DNA from: Paenibacillus sp. FSL H8-0332
GTDB lineage: Bacteria > Bacillota > Bacilli > Paenibacillales > Paenibacillaceae
Assembly: GCF_037963835.1 (NCBI RefSeq)
Contig: NZ_CP150145.1
Location: 5,022,001 to 5,086,000, forward strand
DNA length: 64,000 bases
Direction of reading: 5' to 3'
Position numbers and translations under genes: made by a program. This document shows, in pieces, positions 1 to 8,028 of the stretch. Position 1 is the stretch's first letter; every line of letters begins with the position of its first letter. Under the pieces are notes generated by a model that worked only from the letters and a program-made list of their open reading frames with translations, searched no databases and was not told where the DNA came from.

Positions 1-96
1 CAACCCGCTGATCGACAGCAGCAGCACTAACGCCACCAAGCCGCTTTTCATGAGTAACCTTCTCGTTAACGTACCTCTCATTCCCAACCTTCTCAT
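1..96 (-). CDS. Partial exported protein, N-terminus only
   Basis: Only the first 32 codons lie inside the window; the rest runs off the left edge. The peptide has a basic start (MRRLGMRGTLTRRLLMKSG) followed by a run of Leu, Val and Ala residues, which is a signal peptide or membrane anchor. ATG at 96 is chosen because a G-rich ribosome binding site (AAAAGGGGGGG) lies six bases before it; an internal ATG at 51 is the alternative. The mature protein is not visible, so no function can be given. A cre-like box at 303-317 lies about 200 bases upstream and may place it under catabolite control. Confidence 0.6.
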   Translation of the reverse strand, partial: MRRLGMRGTLTRRLLMKSGLVALVLLLSISGL

Positions 97-302
97 CCAT
101 AACCCCCCCTTTTCGTCAGATTCAACCTTTTCACGAAACAGATAGTCTGGCTTTCTGGCATAGACAAGCTTGCTGTTCCTGCGCTCATGTTGCGGCTTTC
201 CTTCATACGAACTTGCTTACCCTGCTCATAGTTCGGCTTTACTCACACAAACATGCTTTCTGCACCCACGCTCAAGCATTCCCCACTCATAAAGACACTC
301 GT

Positions 303-317
303 TGTAAAGCGCTTACA
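303..317 (-). promoter_or_regulatory. cre-like (CcpA) box
   Basis: The sequence TGTAAAGCGCTTACA is almost perfectly palindromic and close to the CcpA consensus TGWAANCGNTNWCA. It lies upstream of the partial gene starting at 96. The extra central base makes the match imperfect. Confidence 0.4.
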
Positions 318-425
318 TTTAATAGTATAGATAGGGTCTGGTAGTAAAAGAAACTGCCTGCATTCGAGAAAAGGTATGAGATTTCGAGTGTTACGGTGAA
401 GATGTGCCTTATTTACGCCTGCTGA

Positions 426-833
426 CCACTTTCTGCGGATTGAGGTGCACATTTACTCCTCATTCACGCCCACCGCCCACTTTCTGCGGATTGGAGTGCA
501 CTTTTACACCTCACTCCCGCCTGCCGCCCACTTTTGACGGATTGAGGTGCACTTTTGCTCTTCACTCACGCCTGCCGCCCACTTTTGACGGATTGAGGTG
601 CACTTTTACACCTCATTCACGCCTACCGTCCGCTTTTGTCGGAATAAGGTGCACTTTTACACCTCACTCACGTATGCCGCACACTTTCGGTCTACTCAAA
701 GTGATTTATGCCTCTTATTTCCTCCTCTAGCCCACTTCCACCCAATCAAAGGGATTTATACCTCTCATCCCCTTATTTAACCAACTCCTAGCTAATTCAG
801 AGGGATTTCTCCCTCTGAATCTTCCAAAAAAGC
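426..833 (+). repeat. 51-nt hairpin array 1 (8 units)
   Basis: Equivalent positions recur at 426, 477, 528, 579, 630, 681, 732 and 783, exactly 51 bases apart. The first units carry an inverted repeat of the form GAGGTG-N8-CACCTC. The last units switch to a different hairpin; the final one is a perfect 8-bp stem (CAGAGGGA/TCCCTCTG). Because 51 = 17 codons, a 17-residue repeat appears in translation (TFCGL.CTFTPHSRLP), but there is no ribosome binding site and I do not regard it as a gene. Confidence 0.85.
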
Positions 834-910
834 CGCAGAAGCTTGCGGCCTGCGGCTTGCAACTTACCGCCTACAACCTGCGGTTACGATTTACGATTTC
901 TGGGTTACGG

Positions 911-979
911 TTTACGGTTTACGGTTTACGGTTTACGGTTTACGGTTTACGGTTTACGGTTTACGGTTTACGGTTTACC
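911..979. repeat. Heptanucleotide tandem repeat (TTTACGG)9
   Basis: Nine uninterrupted copies of TTTACGG run from 911 to 973, followed by a broken copy. Degenerate copies (GATTTAC, GGTTAC) precede it. The array ends just downstream of the stop codon of the leucine-rich-repeat gene. Confidence 0.9.
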
Positions 980-996
980 ACACACAGCTAACCAGC

Positions 997-2163
997 TCAG
1001 TACACTTCATAACTAAGCTGGTCGTCTAGTTCATCCTCATGGTCAAACACTGCATAGATGCAGAGCTGACCGGCCGGTGTATCCCCGGCATCGTAGCCGA
1101 TACGGAAGGAGTGGTCTTCGGCAAACGTCAAGTCGGCCAGCACCAGCTCATTCACATCTTCATCAGGATGAGCGGCCGCAATTAGCTGCAATACCCGGTC
1201 AAGCCGACCCTCCAGCTCTCCCCATACCTCCTGAATCCGCGGAGTCAAGCCGCTCATGGCTGCCTGGGTGGGAACTTCCGCTGTAACGGTAAGCCCGCTC
1301 TCCTTGAAGTGAAGCTCCGCCTTATAACAGGTGAAGGCAGTATCATATTGAAAAATCCCTACTCCCTCTACCCTATGATCCGGCTGCGTGATGAGGTTAT
1401 TGGAATAATCCAATTGTACAAGCTGCGAATGCAGGCTCGTATCGACTACGGTAAGTTTGTTCTGAGAACAATAGAGTTCGGTTAACTGGCTATTGTGACT
1501 GAGGTCCAGACTCGTAATATGATTATTGAAGCATCGCAGACTCGTAAGAGACGGATTGCCACTGGTGTCGAGACCTGTTAAGTGATTATGATTACAGCGG
1601 ACTTCCGTCAGCTCTCTACAGCTTGCTATATCCAGGTCAATTAGATAATTGCTGCCACAATCGAGCCGCTCCAGTGCCGTATTGTCTTGAAGCCGCAATT
1701 CATGCAGCGAGTTATAACTGCCATTCAGTACCTTGAGCCAGGGATTGCTGCTTAACTCCAGTTTGGACAACATATTCTCATGACACTCCAGCTTCTCTAG
1801 CGCAAGATTCTGGCTGAGGTCCAGAGTACGGATATGGTTCCTGCTACAGTCCAGTTCCTTCAACAGCCGATTCGGCTGAGTATTCAGCTCAATCAGCCGG
1901 TTGCTCCGGCAGTTCACAGTAACCAGTTCCGCATTCTGGCTAAGGTCAAGCACGGTTAACTCATTATACGAACACTCCAGCTCCTGAAGCGCCGTAAAGT
2001 GTTCGATCCCCTGTAGACTAGAGAGCTTGCAGCCCTCAAGCTTCAGCGTAGCCACTGTGTCAAGATCGCTCCTGAAGATGGATTCACGGCCACCGCAGAA
2101 GTGGTCCCTTACGAACTGCCGGAAACGTTCATCTGCGAAATCATCGGTAATTGAAATCTGCAT
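997..2163 (-). CDS. Leucine-rich-repeat protein
   Basis: This 388-residue protein is built mainly of about ten 21-residue leucine-rich repeats (roughly residues 40-260) of the pattern LxxLxCxxNxLxxLDLSxN. Such repeats form a curved solenoid used for protein binding. The last 110 residues form a separate acidic domain ending in DDQLSYEVY that I could not name with confidence. There is no signal peptide, transmembrane segment or cell-wall anchor, so it is probably cytoplasmic, unlike internalins. The start has a good ribosome binding site (AGAGGGGGAG), with a possible extended -10 (TATGGTAGAAT) upstream. It appears to be transcribed alone; its partner is unknown. Confidence 0.8.
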   Translation of the reverse strand: MQISITDDFADERFRQFVRDHFCGGRESIFRSDLDTVATLKLEGCKLSSLQGIEHFTALQELECSYNELTVLDLSQNAELVTVNCRSNRLIELNTQPNRLLKELDCSRNHIRTLDLSQNLALEKLECHENMLSKLELSSNPWLKVLNGSYNSLHELRLQDNTALERLDCGSNYLIDLDIASCRELTEVRCNHNHLTGLDTSGNPSLTSLRCFNNHITSLDLSHNSQLTELYCSQNKLTVVDTSLHSQLVQLDYSNNLITQPDHRVEGVGIFQYDTAFTCYKAELHFKESGLTVTAEVPTQAAMSGLTPRIQEVWGELEGRLDRVLQLIAAAHPDEDVNELVLADLTFAEDHSFRIGYDAGDTPAGQLCIYAVFDHEDELDDQLSYEVY

Positions 2164-2247
2164 GGTACTCCCCCTCTAAAATCATTGGGATTATTCTACC
2201 ATACTCCGCAGAGTCATTCATTTGAAGTGCATATTCATAGATTCGTC

Positions 2248-4608
2248 TCAGGTCGCCAGCTCCACATGGAACGAGGCGCCCCCGGCACCGTCAGGTTCGA
2301 ACACCAGTCTAACCTTTCCGGGGATTCCGGGGACTCCAGGGGTTCCGGGGGTTCTTGAGTTCCCGGGTTCACCTGAGTCACCTAGGCCACCTGGATCACC
2401 TGAGTCACCGGCTTCCCCAGTGTCTCCAGCTTCACCAAGGTCAACCGTGATCCGCTCAGACCTGCGGATCACCCTGGTAACAGGCCGATCGAGTTCAAGC
2501 TCCACTTCGATGGGACGGCGCTGCAGTTGTGTCGGATCGGCTATAGCCAGACTCCAGCCTGCCGGATTCTTTTGCAGCACCATAGAGGCCTCACTGCTGC
2601 AAGCAATCCCCCCGCTTCTATACCAGCCCGGCTGCCAGAAATGCACAGCTAACAGCCCTGCTTCCGTATCTTCCACCGCGTGCACCCGGTCATTCAATTC
2701 CACAATTCGTATACTTGAAGCCCCGGCGAACCCGGCCGTTGCTTCTTCACTCCAGCCGGGCAGCAGCACATAGGCATAAGTATCCCCCTGCGGCGCTGCT
2801 CCATGATCGAACCAGAGCGTCTGATAGAATCGCTCGATTTCCGCAGAGGGACCGGCGTCGTTGATGGCCTTCCAGCTCCCTTGCCGGGCCTCGCGCAAGG
2901 CATGGACGCAGCAGCGTTCAGGCAAATAAATCCCCACATCTGCACCCCCGGTACTCCCCGTCATATGAATCCACTTAGGATGAATCGTATCTGCGATTCC
3001 CGGCGTCCGGCAAATCTCTGTTCCATCTGCGGTAATCTTATGGTCACCGAACGGAGTCAATCTCCGGTTTTCTATAATCGTTTCCACTCTGGCGGAATTC
3101 CGGCTCTGAATACCCGAACCTAAGGCCACGATGCGGTTACCGCATAACAACCAGCTTTTGAGCGCGGTCAGTCCATCGGCTTCGTTAACGACATCCTGAA
3201 GCTCCATCGCAATTGCTCCGTATTGGTTATGAAGCACAGCCCCGCCAACATAAGCCTTAGTGCTTAAGCAGCCTTGCCCGGCCCCATCCTCCTGCAATGT
3301 CTTCGTTACCGTGGTTCCAGGCAGGCGGTATGGATCAACGGTCGGCCAGTAGGCATCCGCAAATTGTCCCAAGTCACTATTGTACAGATGGCTCATGCCA
3401 TACGCTGTATACCATCCCTTCAGATGCTCTCTGTTGATAGATTCATAGGTGAAGATCCGGCTGGAGAACATACTGATCGAGTAGGCAAAACCCGGACCCT
3501 GCAGCACCGCCCGGTCCATATGGGCAAACAGCTTGCAGAAGCTCTCTTCCCGGGCAGGCGGCACGAGTTCATCGTCCAGCAGCGCACCAGCCCCGGCGGC
3601 GGTATCCGGCGGCGCTTCGGCGATGTACGGTTTGTAGGTGTCGGCAACAATCCACGCTTTCACTCTGGAGAGCAGCCGTGCCTGTTCCGCTACATCCAGA
3701 ATGCACGAGAAGCGTAAGCAGGAGGTGATCACGGAATGTCCGCTCTCATGATTCTGCGAATCCTCCCGCGAGATCTCCCTGCCGCTGGCCATATCCAGCA
3801 TAGACCCCCTGAACATAAGCGGGACAAAAGAATCCTCAATCCACCGCGCTGTCAAATCCCGGGCTTCACCTGGCAATTCCCAGGAGGTACCGTGCAGCCA
3901 TGCCATCAGGCGGACCACATCATGTAGCAGCGAGACTCCATATCCGCCAGTATAGGCATATCTGTCATGCTGAATGAATGAGCCGTCTTCGTAGAAGCCG
4001 TCTCCTTCCTTCGCATACCTGAACAGCGGAAGCAATGCATTCCGGGCGGCGGACAGCTTCTGCTTGTCGTCCCGGATAACGGCCGCCAGGGCAGCCGCCG
4101 TAGATTTCCAGACCAGATTCGCTCCCGTTGCAGGCGGGGCCTGAGCTACGAACCACTGCGCGTGAAAGGCCGGAGCACCCACATATTTGTCTACGGGGAG
4201 GAGCAGATGCTCTATAAGCTCTGTATCCAACAGTTTCTCCATGAGCAGCAGAGTCTCCAGCAGCGCAATCGGCACGCCAATCTCCCAATACCACCAGTTG
4301 CCATAGGGCTTACAGGTTTCGTTGTATCTATGCTCAGACAGCCATTCTAATCCATAAATGATCCTTAGCCTTAATGAATAGTCCATATAATAGGGACATT
4401 TGGGAGACTTCAGCGCGATGGCCATCTCCTTCAAACGGAGAATGATCTGAAATACATCCGCAGCATTCTCCTGATACGGGATGTCCGCCCACAACAGCTC
4501 CTGATGATAAAGCATCTTGTCCTGAGCATCGCGCACCCGTTTCAGCGGTTCAGGACGAAACGTATCTCCCACGAGATATTGCAGCCATTTGTTTTTTAAG
4601 CTCTGCAT
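2248..4608 (-). CDS. Polysaccharide lyase family 8 (xanthan/hyaluronate lyase type)
   Basis: PL8 enzymes cleave uronic-acid-containing polysaccharides by beta-elimination, leaving an unsaturated uronate. The catalytic trio can be seen: Asn in TGANLVWK (about residue 166 from the ATG at 4614), His in DGSFIQHDR (216) and Tyr in TGGYG (225). The Asn-His and His-Tyr spacings match xanthan lyase. The aromatic patch YGNWWYWEIGVP and the motif DPYRLPGTTV are also family hallmarks. Unlike most PL8 enzymes it has no signal peptide, so it should act on imported oligosaccharides. Close to the C-terminus is a collagen-like Gly-X-Y run of 13 triplets. ATG at 4608 has the better-spaced ribosome binding site (AAGGAG) than ATG at 4614. 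It is the last gene of the operon, 27 bases after GH92. Hyaluronate or chondroitin cannot be excluded as substrate. Confidence 0.85.
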   Translation of the reverse strand: MQSLKNKWLQYLVGDTFRPEPLKRVRDAQDKMLYHQELLWADIPYQENAADVFQIILRLKEMAIALKSPKCPYYMDYSLRLRIIYGLEWLSEHRYNETCKPYGNWWYWEIGVPIALLETLLLMEKLLDTELIEHLLLPVDKYVGAPAFHAQWFVAQAPPATGANLVWKSTAAALAAVIRDDKQKLSAARNALLPLFRYAKEGDGFYEDGSFIQHDRYAYTGGYGVSLLHDVVRLMAWLHGTSWELPGEARDLTARWIEDSFVPLMFRGSMLDMASGREISREDSQNHESGHSVITSCLRFSCILDVAEQARLLSRVKAWIVADTYKPYIAEAPPDTAAGAGALLDDELVPPAREESFCKLFAHMDRAVLQGPGFAYSISMFSSRIFTYESINREHLKGWYTAYGMSHLYNSDLGQFADAYWPTVDPYRLPGTTVTKTLQEDGAGQGCLSTKAYVGGAVLHNQYGAIAMELQDVVNEADGLTALKSWLLCGNRIVALGSGIQSRNSARVETIIENRRLTPFGDHKITADGTEICRTPGIADTIHPKWIHMTGSTGGADVGIYLPERCCVHALREARQGSWKAINDAGPSAEIERFYQTLWFDHGAAPQGDTYAYVLLPGWSEEATAGFAGASSIRIVELNDRVHAVEDTEAGLLAVHFWQPGWYRSGGIACSSEASMVLQKNPAGWSLAIADPTQLQRRPIEVELELDRPVTRVIRRSERITVDLGEAGDTGEAGDSGDPGGLGDSGEPGNSRTPGTPGVPGIPGKVRLVFEPDGAGGASFHVELAT
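2317..2436 (-). repeat. Collagen-like Gly-X-Y segment inside the PL8 gene
   Basis: About 40 codons encode thirteen triplets (GEA GDT GEA GDS GDP ... GTP GVP GIP), only one of which (RTP) lacks Gly. At DNA level it is a degenerate 9-base repeat. It is followed by 22 residues that look like a final beta strand of the lyase (KVRLVFEPDG...), so the repeat appears inserted into the C-terminal domain rather than added after it. Confidence 0.85.
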
Positions 4609-4635
4609 GGACATTCTCTCCTTGAGCCTACTGCC

Positions 4636-6804
4636 CTACCTTGACAGTTGTTTGCCTTGTTCCCATTCCGCGAGCGGAGAAGGTGGAATCATACTCCCCC
4701 ACTCCCCGGGTTCAGCCCCCAGCTCCAGAAGAAGCGTGCCTCCTCCGGCAATTTCTTCATGGCGGACCCACGCGCGGTCCAGCTCCTGACCATTGAGCGA
4801 AGCAGACAGAATATACCTTTTGCCGGACCCGCTGCCTGCTCCTTGGGTCTCAATCGTCAGAGGAACCGGGTTCGCCTGTGCGCCCAGCAGCAGCGTTACC
4901 TTATTGAATACCGGAGGAACCAGGAAATAGAGGTCCTGACCCATCAACGGATACAAGCCCATGGCTGAACAGATGTAGAAGGCACTCTGGCAGCCCATAT
5001 CCTCGTTATCCCCCAATCCGTCACGTTCAGCCTTGAAGTAGGTCTCCAGACATTCGCGGACCCGGTCCGCTGCACGGTCCGGCCTGCCCGCATAAATATA
5101 TAAATAAGGAATATGCAGCATAGTTTCTTTGGAGTTATAGAATCCCCCGTCAAAAAAATAGTCCAAATGCCGGATGAATGCTTCCTTCCCCCCATGCCGT
5201 TCAACCAGTCCATGAAAATCATGATGTGTGCTAAATGACCATTGCAGACTGGTGCCTTCGTAGAAATACGGATCATTCCACGAATCCGGCAGGCAGGATT
5301 CCGGGTCAAATGACGTTACCCATTCGCCGCCGGGCAGCCGGGGCGCAAAACACTTCAGATCCTCGCGCCATAGATTCCACAGCTTCTCCGAGCTGTCGTA
5401 GTACTCCGCCGCCGTCTCCTCCTGCCCAAGCTCCTCGGCCAACCGGCCGATGCACCAATCCTGATACGCATATTCCATATGGCGGGACACACAGTTCTTC
5501 TTCACATCTGTGGACAGATACCCCAGAGTATGATAATCCTTAAGATGACGGCCATAGAGCCAGGTATCCGGTGACGGAACCTCATTATTCTTGCGCATCT
5601 GCTTCAGGGCCTTACCATAGTCGATGCCCTCCAGCTTCTTCAGCGCCGCTTCACAGAACAGAATATCTGCGGAGCTTCCCCCTTGAATCATTGCGCTATG
5701 CCCCATAATCCAGGCGTCCGGCAGCCAGCCGGTATGGTCCGCGATGTCCAGCAGACAATTCAGGATATCCACTTCAAGCTGCGGGTCGAGCAGTGTAATC
5801 AACGAATTGGCATTCCGCACACTGTCCCAGAGCGCGTACAGGTCGGTATAATGCCGTACTCCTGATTCCCAGGCGAAGTTCTCGTCGTCTACTCCAAGGT
5901 CACTCGGCATACAGAATAGCCGGGTCATCAGGGTATAGAACAGCCGGGTATGCTCCCTGCTCCCCCCTTCCACCGTGACTCTGCTGAGCTTATCCTCCCA
6001 GATGTTACTGGCCGCCTGACGGATGTCATCGAATCCGGCGGAGGCTTCCCGGTCCACACTGGCTCTGGCCTTGCCTGCACTTACATAAGAAATGCCCGTC
6101 TTCGCCACCAGGACTCCGCAGTCACCGAAGCTAAGGGAGGCCTTGCAATTCGCACCATCCACAGACGGCCCTTGGCGTACTCCGCCCGCATCCATCAGCA
6201 TATAGCTCTGCATCGGCTGATCGAAGCGGATATAGAAGTAGACGGAATAAGGGAATTCATGCCCCCAGCCGCCGCGCAGGTCGCTGCGGCCCGCCAGCTC
6301 ATATTCGGACAGCACTTCAATATAGCCCCCGGTCGATATTCCGGTGGTCTTCCCTGGTTCATCCCCGCCAACCTGAATGACCGCACCGCCATCAATCAGC
6401 AGGCCCGCCAATTCATCCGCCGGATAGGTATAACGGTGGACTCCGGTCCGCATCGTGCTGGTCAGTTCAGCCTGGATGGCGGCAGGCAGCAGCTTCACGC
6501 TGTAATAGCCTGATTCGGCATGTTCTTCCCCCTTGTCATAGGGGTCCAACTGAAACCGCGGCATTCCGGTATAGGGGGTGAAGCCGACATTGCCATAACG
6601 CCCGCCGCCCCCGGTTCCGCTGACATGCGTATGACTGAACCGGATAATCGGCCGCGAGCTGTCGTAGCCGTGGGATAGGTGCGGCGGCAAGGTATCCGGT
6701 CCCAGCCTTACGATGCTGTTGGGCAGATAAGGCCCGCACAGGCAGTTATTCTCCCCGTCCACCCCGATGAACGGATCTACATCCTCCACTCTTCTTCTCT
6801 CCAA
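4636..6804 (-). CDS. GH92 alpha-mannosidase
   Basis: GH92 enzymes are calcium-dependent exo-acting alpha-mannosidases. The 722-residue protein starts with the family signature VDPFIGVDGENN and has FSHTHVSGTGGGGRYGN near residue 55. Further on come the catalytic-region motifs YEGTSLQWS and HHDF, and near the C-terminus GDNEDMGCQSAFY followed by GLYPL. It lacks a signal peptide, so it should work in the cytoplasm, whereas many characterised GH92 proteins are exported. The start is TTG, 5-8 bases after AGGAGGAG. It sits 33 bases after GH88 and 27 before PL8. Next to PL8 and GH88 the likely job is removing the alpha-linked mannose that remains on glucan fragments of xanthan after the two outer sugars are gone. 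Confidence 0.85.
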   Translation of the reverse strand: MERRRVEDVDPFIGVDGENNCLCGPYLPNSIVRLGPDTLPPHLSHGYDSSRPIIRFSHTHVSGTGGGGRYGNVGFTPYTGMPRFQLDPYDKGEEHAESGYYSVKLLPAAIQAELTSTMRTGVHRYTYPADELAGLLIDGGAVIQVGGDEPGKTTGISTGGYIEVLSEYELAGRSDLRGGWGHEFPYSVYFYIRFDQPMQSYMLMDAGGVRQGPSVDGANCKASLSFGDCGVLVAKTGISYVSAGKARASVDREASAGFDDIRQAASNIWEDKLSRVTVEGGSREHTRLFYTLMTRLFCMPSDLGVDDENFAWESGVRHYTDLYALWDSVRNANSLITLLDPQLEVDILNCLLDIADHTGWLPDAWIMGHSAMIQGGSSADILFCEAALKKLEGIDYGKALKQMRKNNEVPSPDTWLYGRHLKDYHTLGYLSTDVKKNCVSRHMEYAYQDWCIGRLAEELGQEETAAEYYDSSEKLWNLWREDLKCFAPRLPGGEWVTSFDPESCLPDSWNDPYFYEGTSLQWSFSTHHDFHGLVERHGGKEAFIRHLDYFFDGGFYNSKETMLHIPYLYIYAGRPDRAADRVRECLETYFKAERDGLGDNEDMGCQSAFYICSAMGLYPLMGQDLYFLVPPVFNKVTLLLGAQANPVPLTIETQGAGSGSGKRYILSASLNGQELDRAWVRHEEIAGGGTLLLELGAEPGEWGSMIPPSPLAEWEQGKQLSR

Positions 6805-6837
6805 CTTTGCTCCTCCTTTCCCGTGAATCCATTTCCT

Positions 6838-7941
6838 CTACCAAAAGATTTCGCTCTCTCCCTTAAGCTTCAGCAAGGCCTCCAGGAAGAAATAGTCGCC
6901 GTAAATGATCGGCACCTCGACTTCGGCACCAGCCGGGAAGCTGCCGGTTCCCTTCGTAATGAGCGCTTCTTCCGCCGGGTCTTCCGGCGCGTAATGGCGG
7001 AACAGCGATTCCGTGATGGCTGCTCCGAGCTTCCGGTACCGTTCAGCTTCTTCACCCTCCAGCAGATAGGCCATCTCCAGCATTCCGCTGGCCGCGCAGG
7101 CAGCAGCGGTTGAATCTTTGGCCCATAGCTGATCGGCAGGCGCCCGGAAATCCCAGGGCGGCACCAGATCCTCCGGCAGCTCAGCCGCGAAGTAATCCGC
7201 TGCCGCTCTCGCGGCATTCATGAACCGGATGTCACCCGTATACCGGTACCCGATCGCGAATCCGTAGATCGCCCAGGCCGATCCGCGTGACCAGGCGGAA
7301 TCCGGACTATACCCTTGTCCGCCCAGCGCTTCGATCCGCTCTCCCGTCTCAGGATCGAACCGGACGATATGATGCACCGAGCCGTCCTCGCGGATGAATT
7401 CCCGCAGCGCCATTTCCGAATGGGCGACGGCGATATGACGGTATCTCGGGTCCTGCAGTTCCCCGCTGGCCCAGTACAGCAGTCCAAGATTCATCATGCA
7501 GTCGATGATCGCCAGACCTTCACTGCCTTCATGCAGCCAGGCACGGATGAAATTCCCCTTGAGATTGAACCGGCTGGCCAGATGGCTGGCAGCGATCAGC
7601 CCTCTTCTCCGGGACAGCCTGTTACCGGTGAGCTTGTAATCGGCAACCGCTGACAGACTCCAGAGGAAGCCGTTATCGTGATGGAGCTGTTCATATTCCT
7701 GAAGAGGTCCGTCCAATTGCTCCTCGCAGCTCTCGGCAATGCGCCGGTATTCCTCATCCCCTGTGGCCCGGTAAGCCAGCCAGAGAATGCCCGGCCAAAA
7801 TCCGTTGGTCCAGCAATCCGGGTCACGCGCATCATATTGTCCGCCGTAAGTGGCATTCGGGAAGGTGGCTCCGATCCGGCTCCGTGTACGGCTTAATTTG
7901 TGCTGGGCATAGTCCCAGGCTTCGTTGATCCAAGTCTCCAT
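6838..7941 (-). CDS. GH88 unsaturated glucuronyl hydrolase
   Basis: GH88 hydrates the double bond of the unsaturated uronate left by a polysaccharide lyase and so frees it from the oligosaccharide. The 367-residue protein has both key acids: Asp89 in HHDNGF and Asp147 in IIDCMMN, matching the two catalytic aspartates of the well-studied Bacillus enzyme. The motif WSRGSAWAIYGFA (about residue 215) is also typical. No signal peptide is present. It follows the binding-protein gene and a stem-loop and precedes GH92 by 33 bases, so the three enzymes are co-transcribed. It is the direct successor of the PL8 reaction. Confidence 0.9.
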   Translation of the reverse strand: METWINEAWDYAQHKLSRTRSRIGATFPNATYGGQYDARDPDCWTNGFWPGILWLAYRATGDEEYRRIAESCEEQLDGPLQEYEQLHHDNGFLWSLSAVADYKLTGNRLSRRRGLIAASHLASRFNLKGNFIRAWLHEGSEGLAIIDCMMNLGLLYWASGELQDPRYRHIAVAHSEMALREFIREDGSVHHIVRFDPETGERIEALGGQGYSPDSAWSRGSAWAIYGFAIGYRYTGDIRFMNAARAAADYFAAELPEDLVPPWDFRAPADQLWAKDSTAAACAASGMLEMAYLLEGEEAERYRKLGAAITESLFRHYAPEDPAEEALITKGTGSFPAGAEVEVPIIYGDYFFLEALLKLKGESEIFW

Positions 7942-7975
7942 AGTCTCTAGTTCTTCCTTTCTCGTCTACAAATTA

Positions 7976-8014
7976 GATGGCAGGACGCCCGGAAACAACG
8001 GACCTCCTGCCATC
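7976..8014 (-). terminator. Intercistronic stem-loop after binding-protein gene 1
   Basis: A 10-bp perfect inverted repeat (GATGGCAGGA/TCCTGCCATC) lies between the stop of the binding-protein gene and the GH88 start. There is no clear T-tract after it, so partial termination or 3'-end protection of the upstream message is more likely than full termination. Confidence 0.6.
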
Positions 8015-8028
8015 CCTTCCACTGTCAG

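Larger units (their letters stand above)
97..996. other. Repeat-rich intergenic region
   Basis: This 900-base gap has no convincing gene. From left to right it holds imperfect 40-46 base repeats (about 160-300), a cre-like box (303-317), an eight-unit 51-nt hairpin array (426-833) and a heptanucleotide array (911-979). Short open frames here arise because 51 is divisible by three, so the array stays open in several frames. Confidence 0.7.

Noticed and set aside
404..730. 108-codon plus-strand frame with 17-residue repeats
   Set aside because: It exists because the 51-nt array is a multiple of three; no ribosome binding site, and other frames are open too.
911..979. True telomere
   Set aside because: A TTTACGG array in the middle of bacterial coding DNA with genes on both sides; a simple slippage repeat explains it.
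2222..2773. 183-codon plus-strand frame rich in Pro, Gly and Ser
   Set aside because: Shadow of the collagen-like tract of PL8 read on the other strand.
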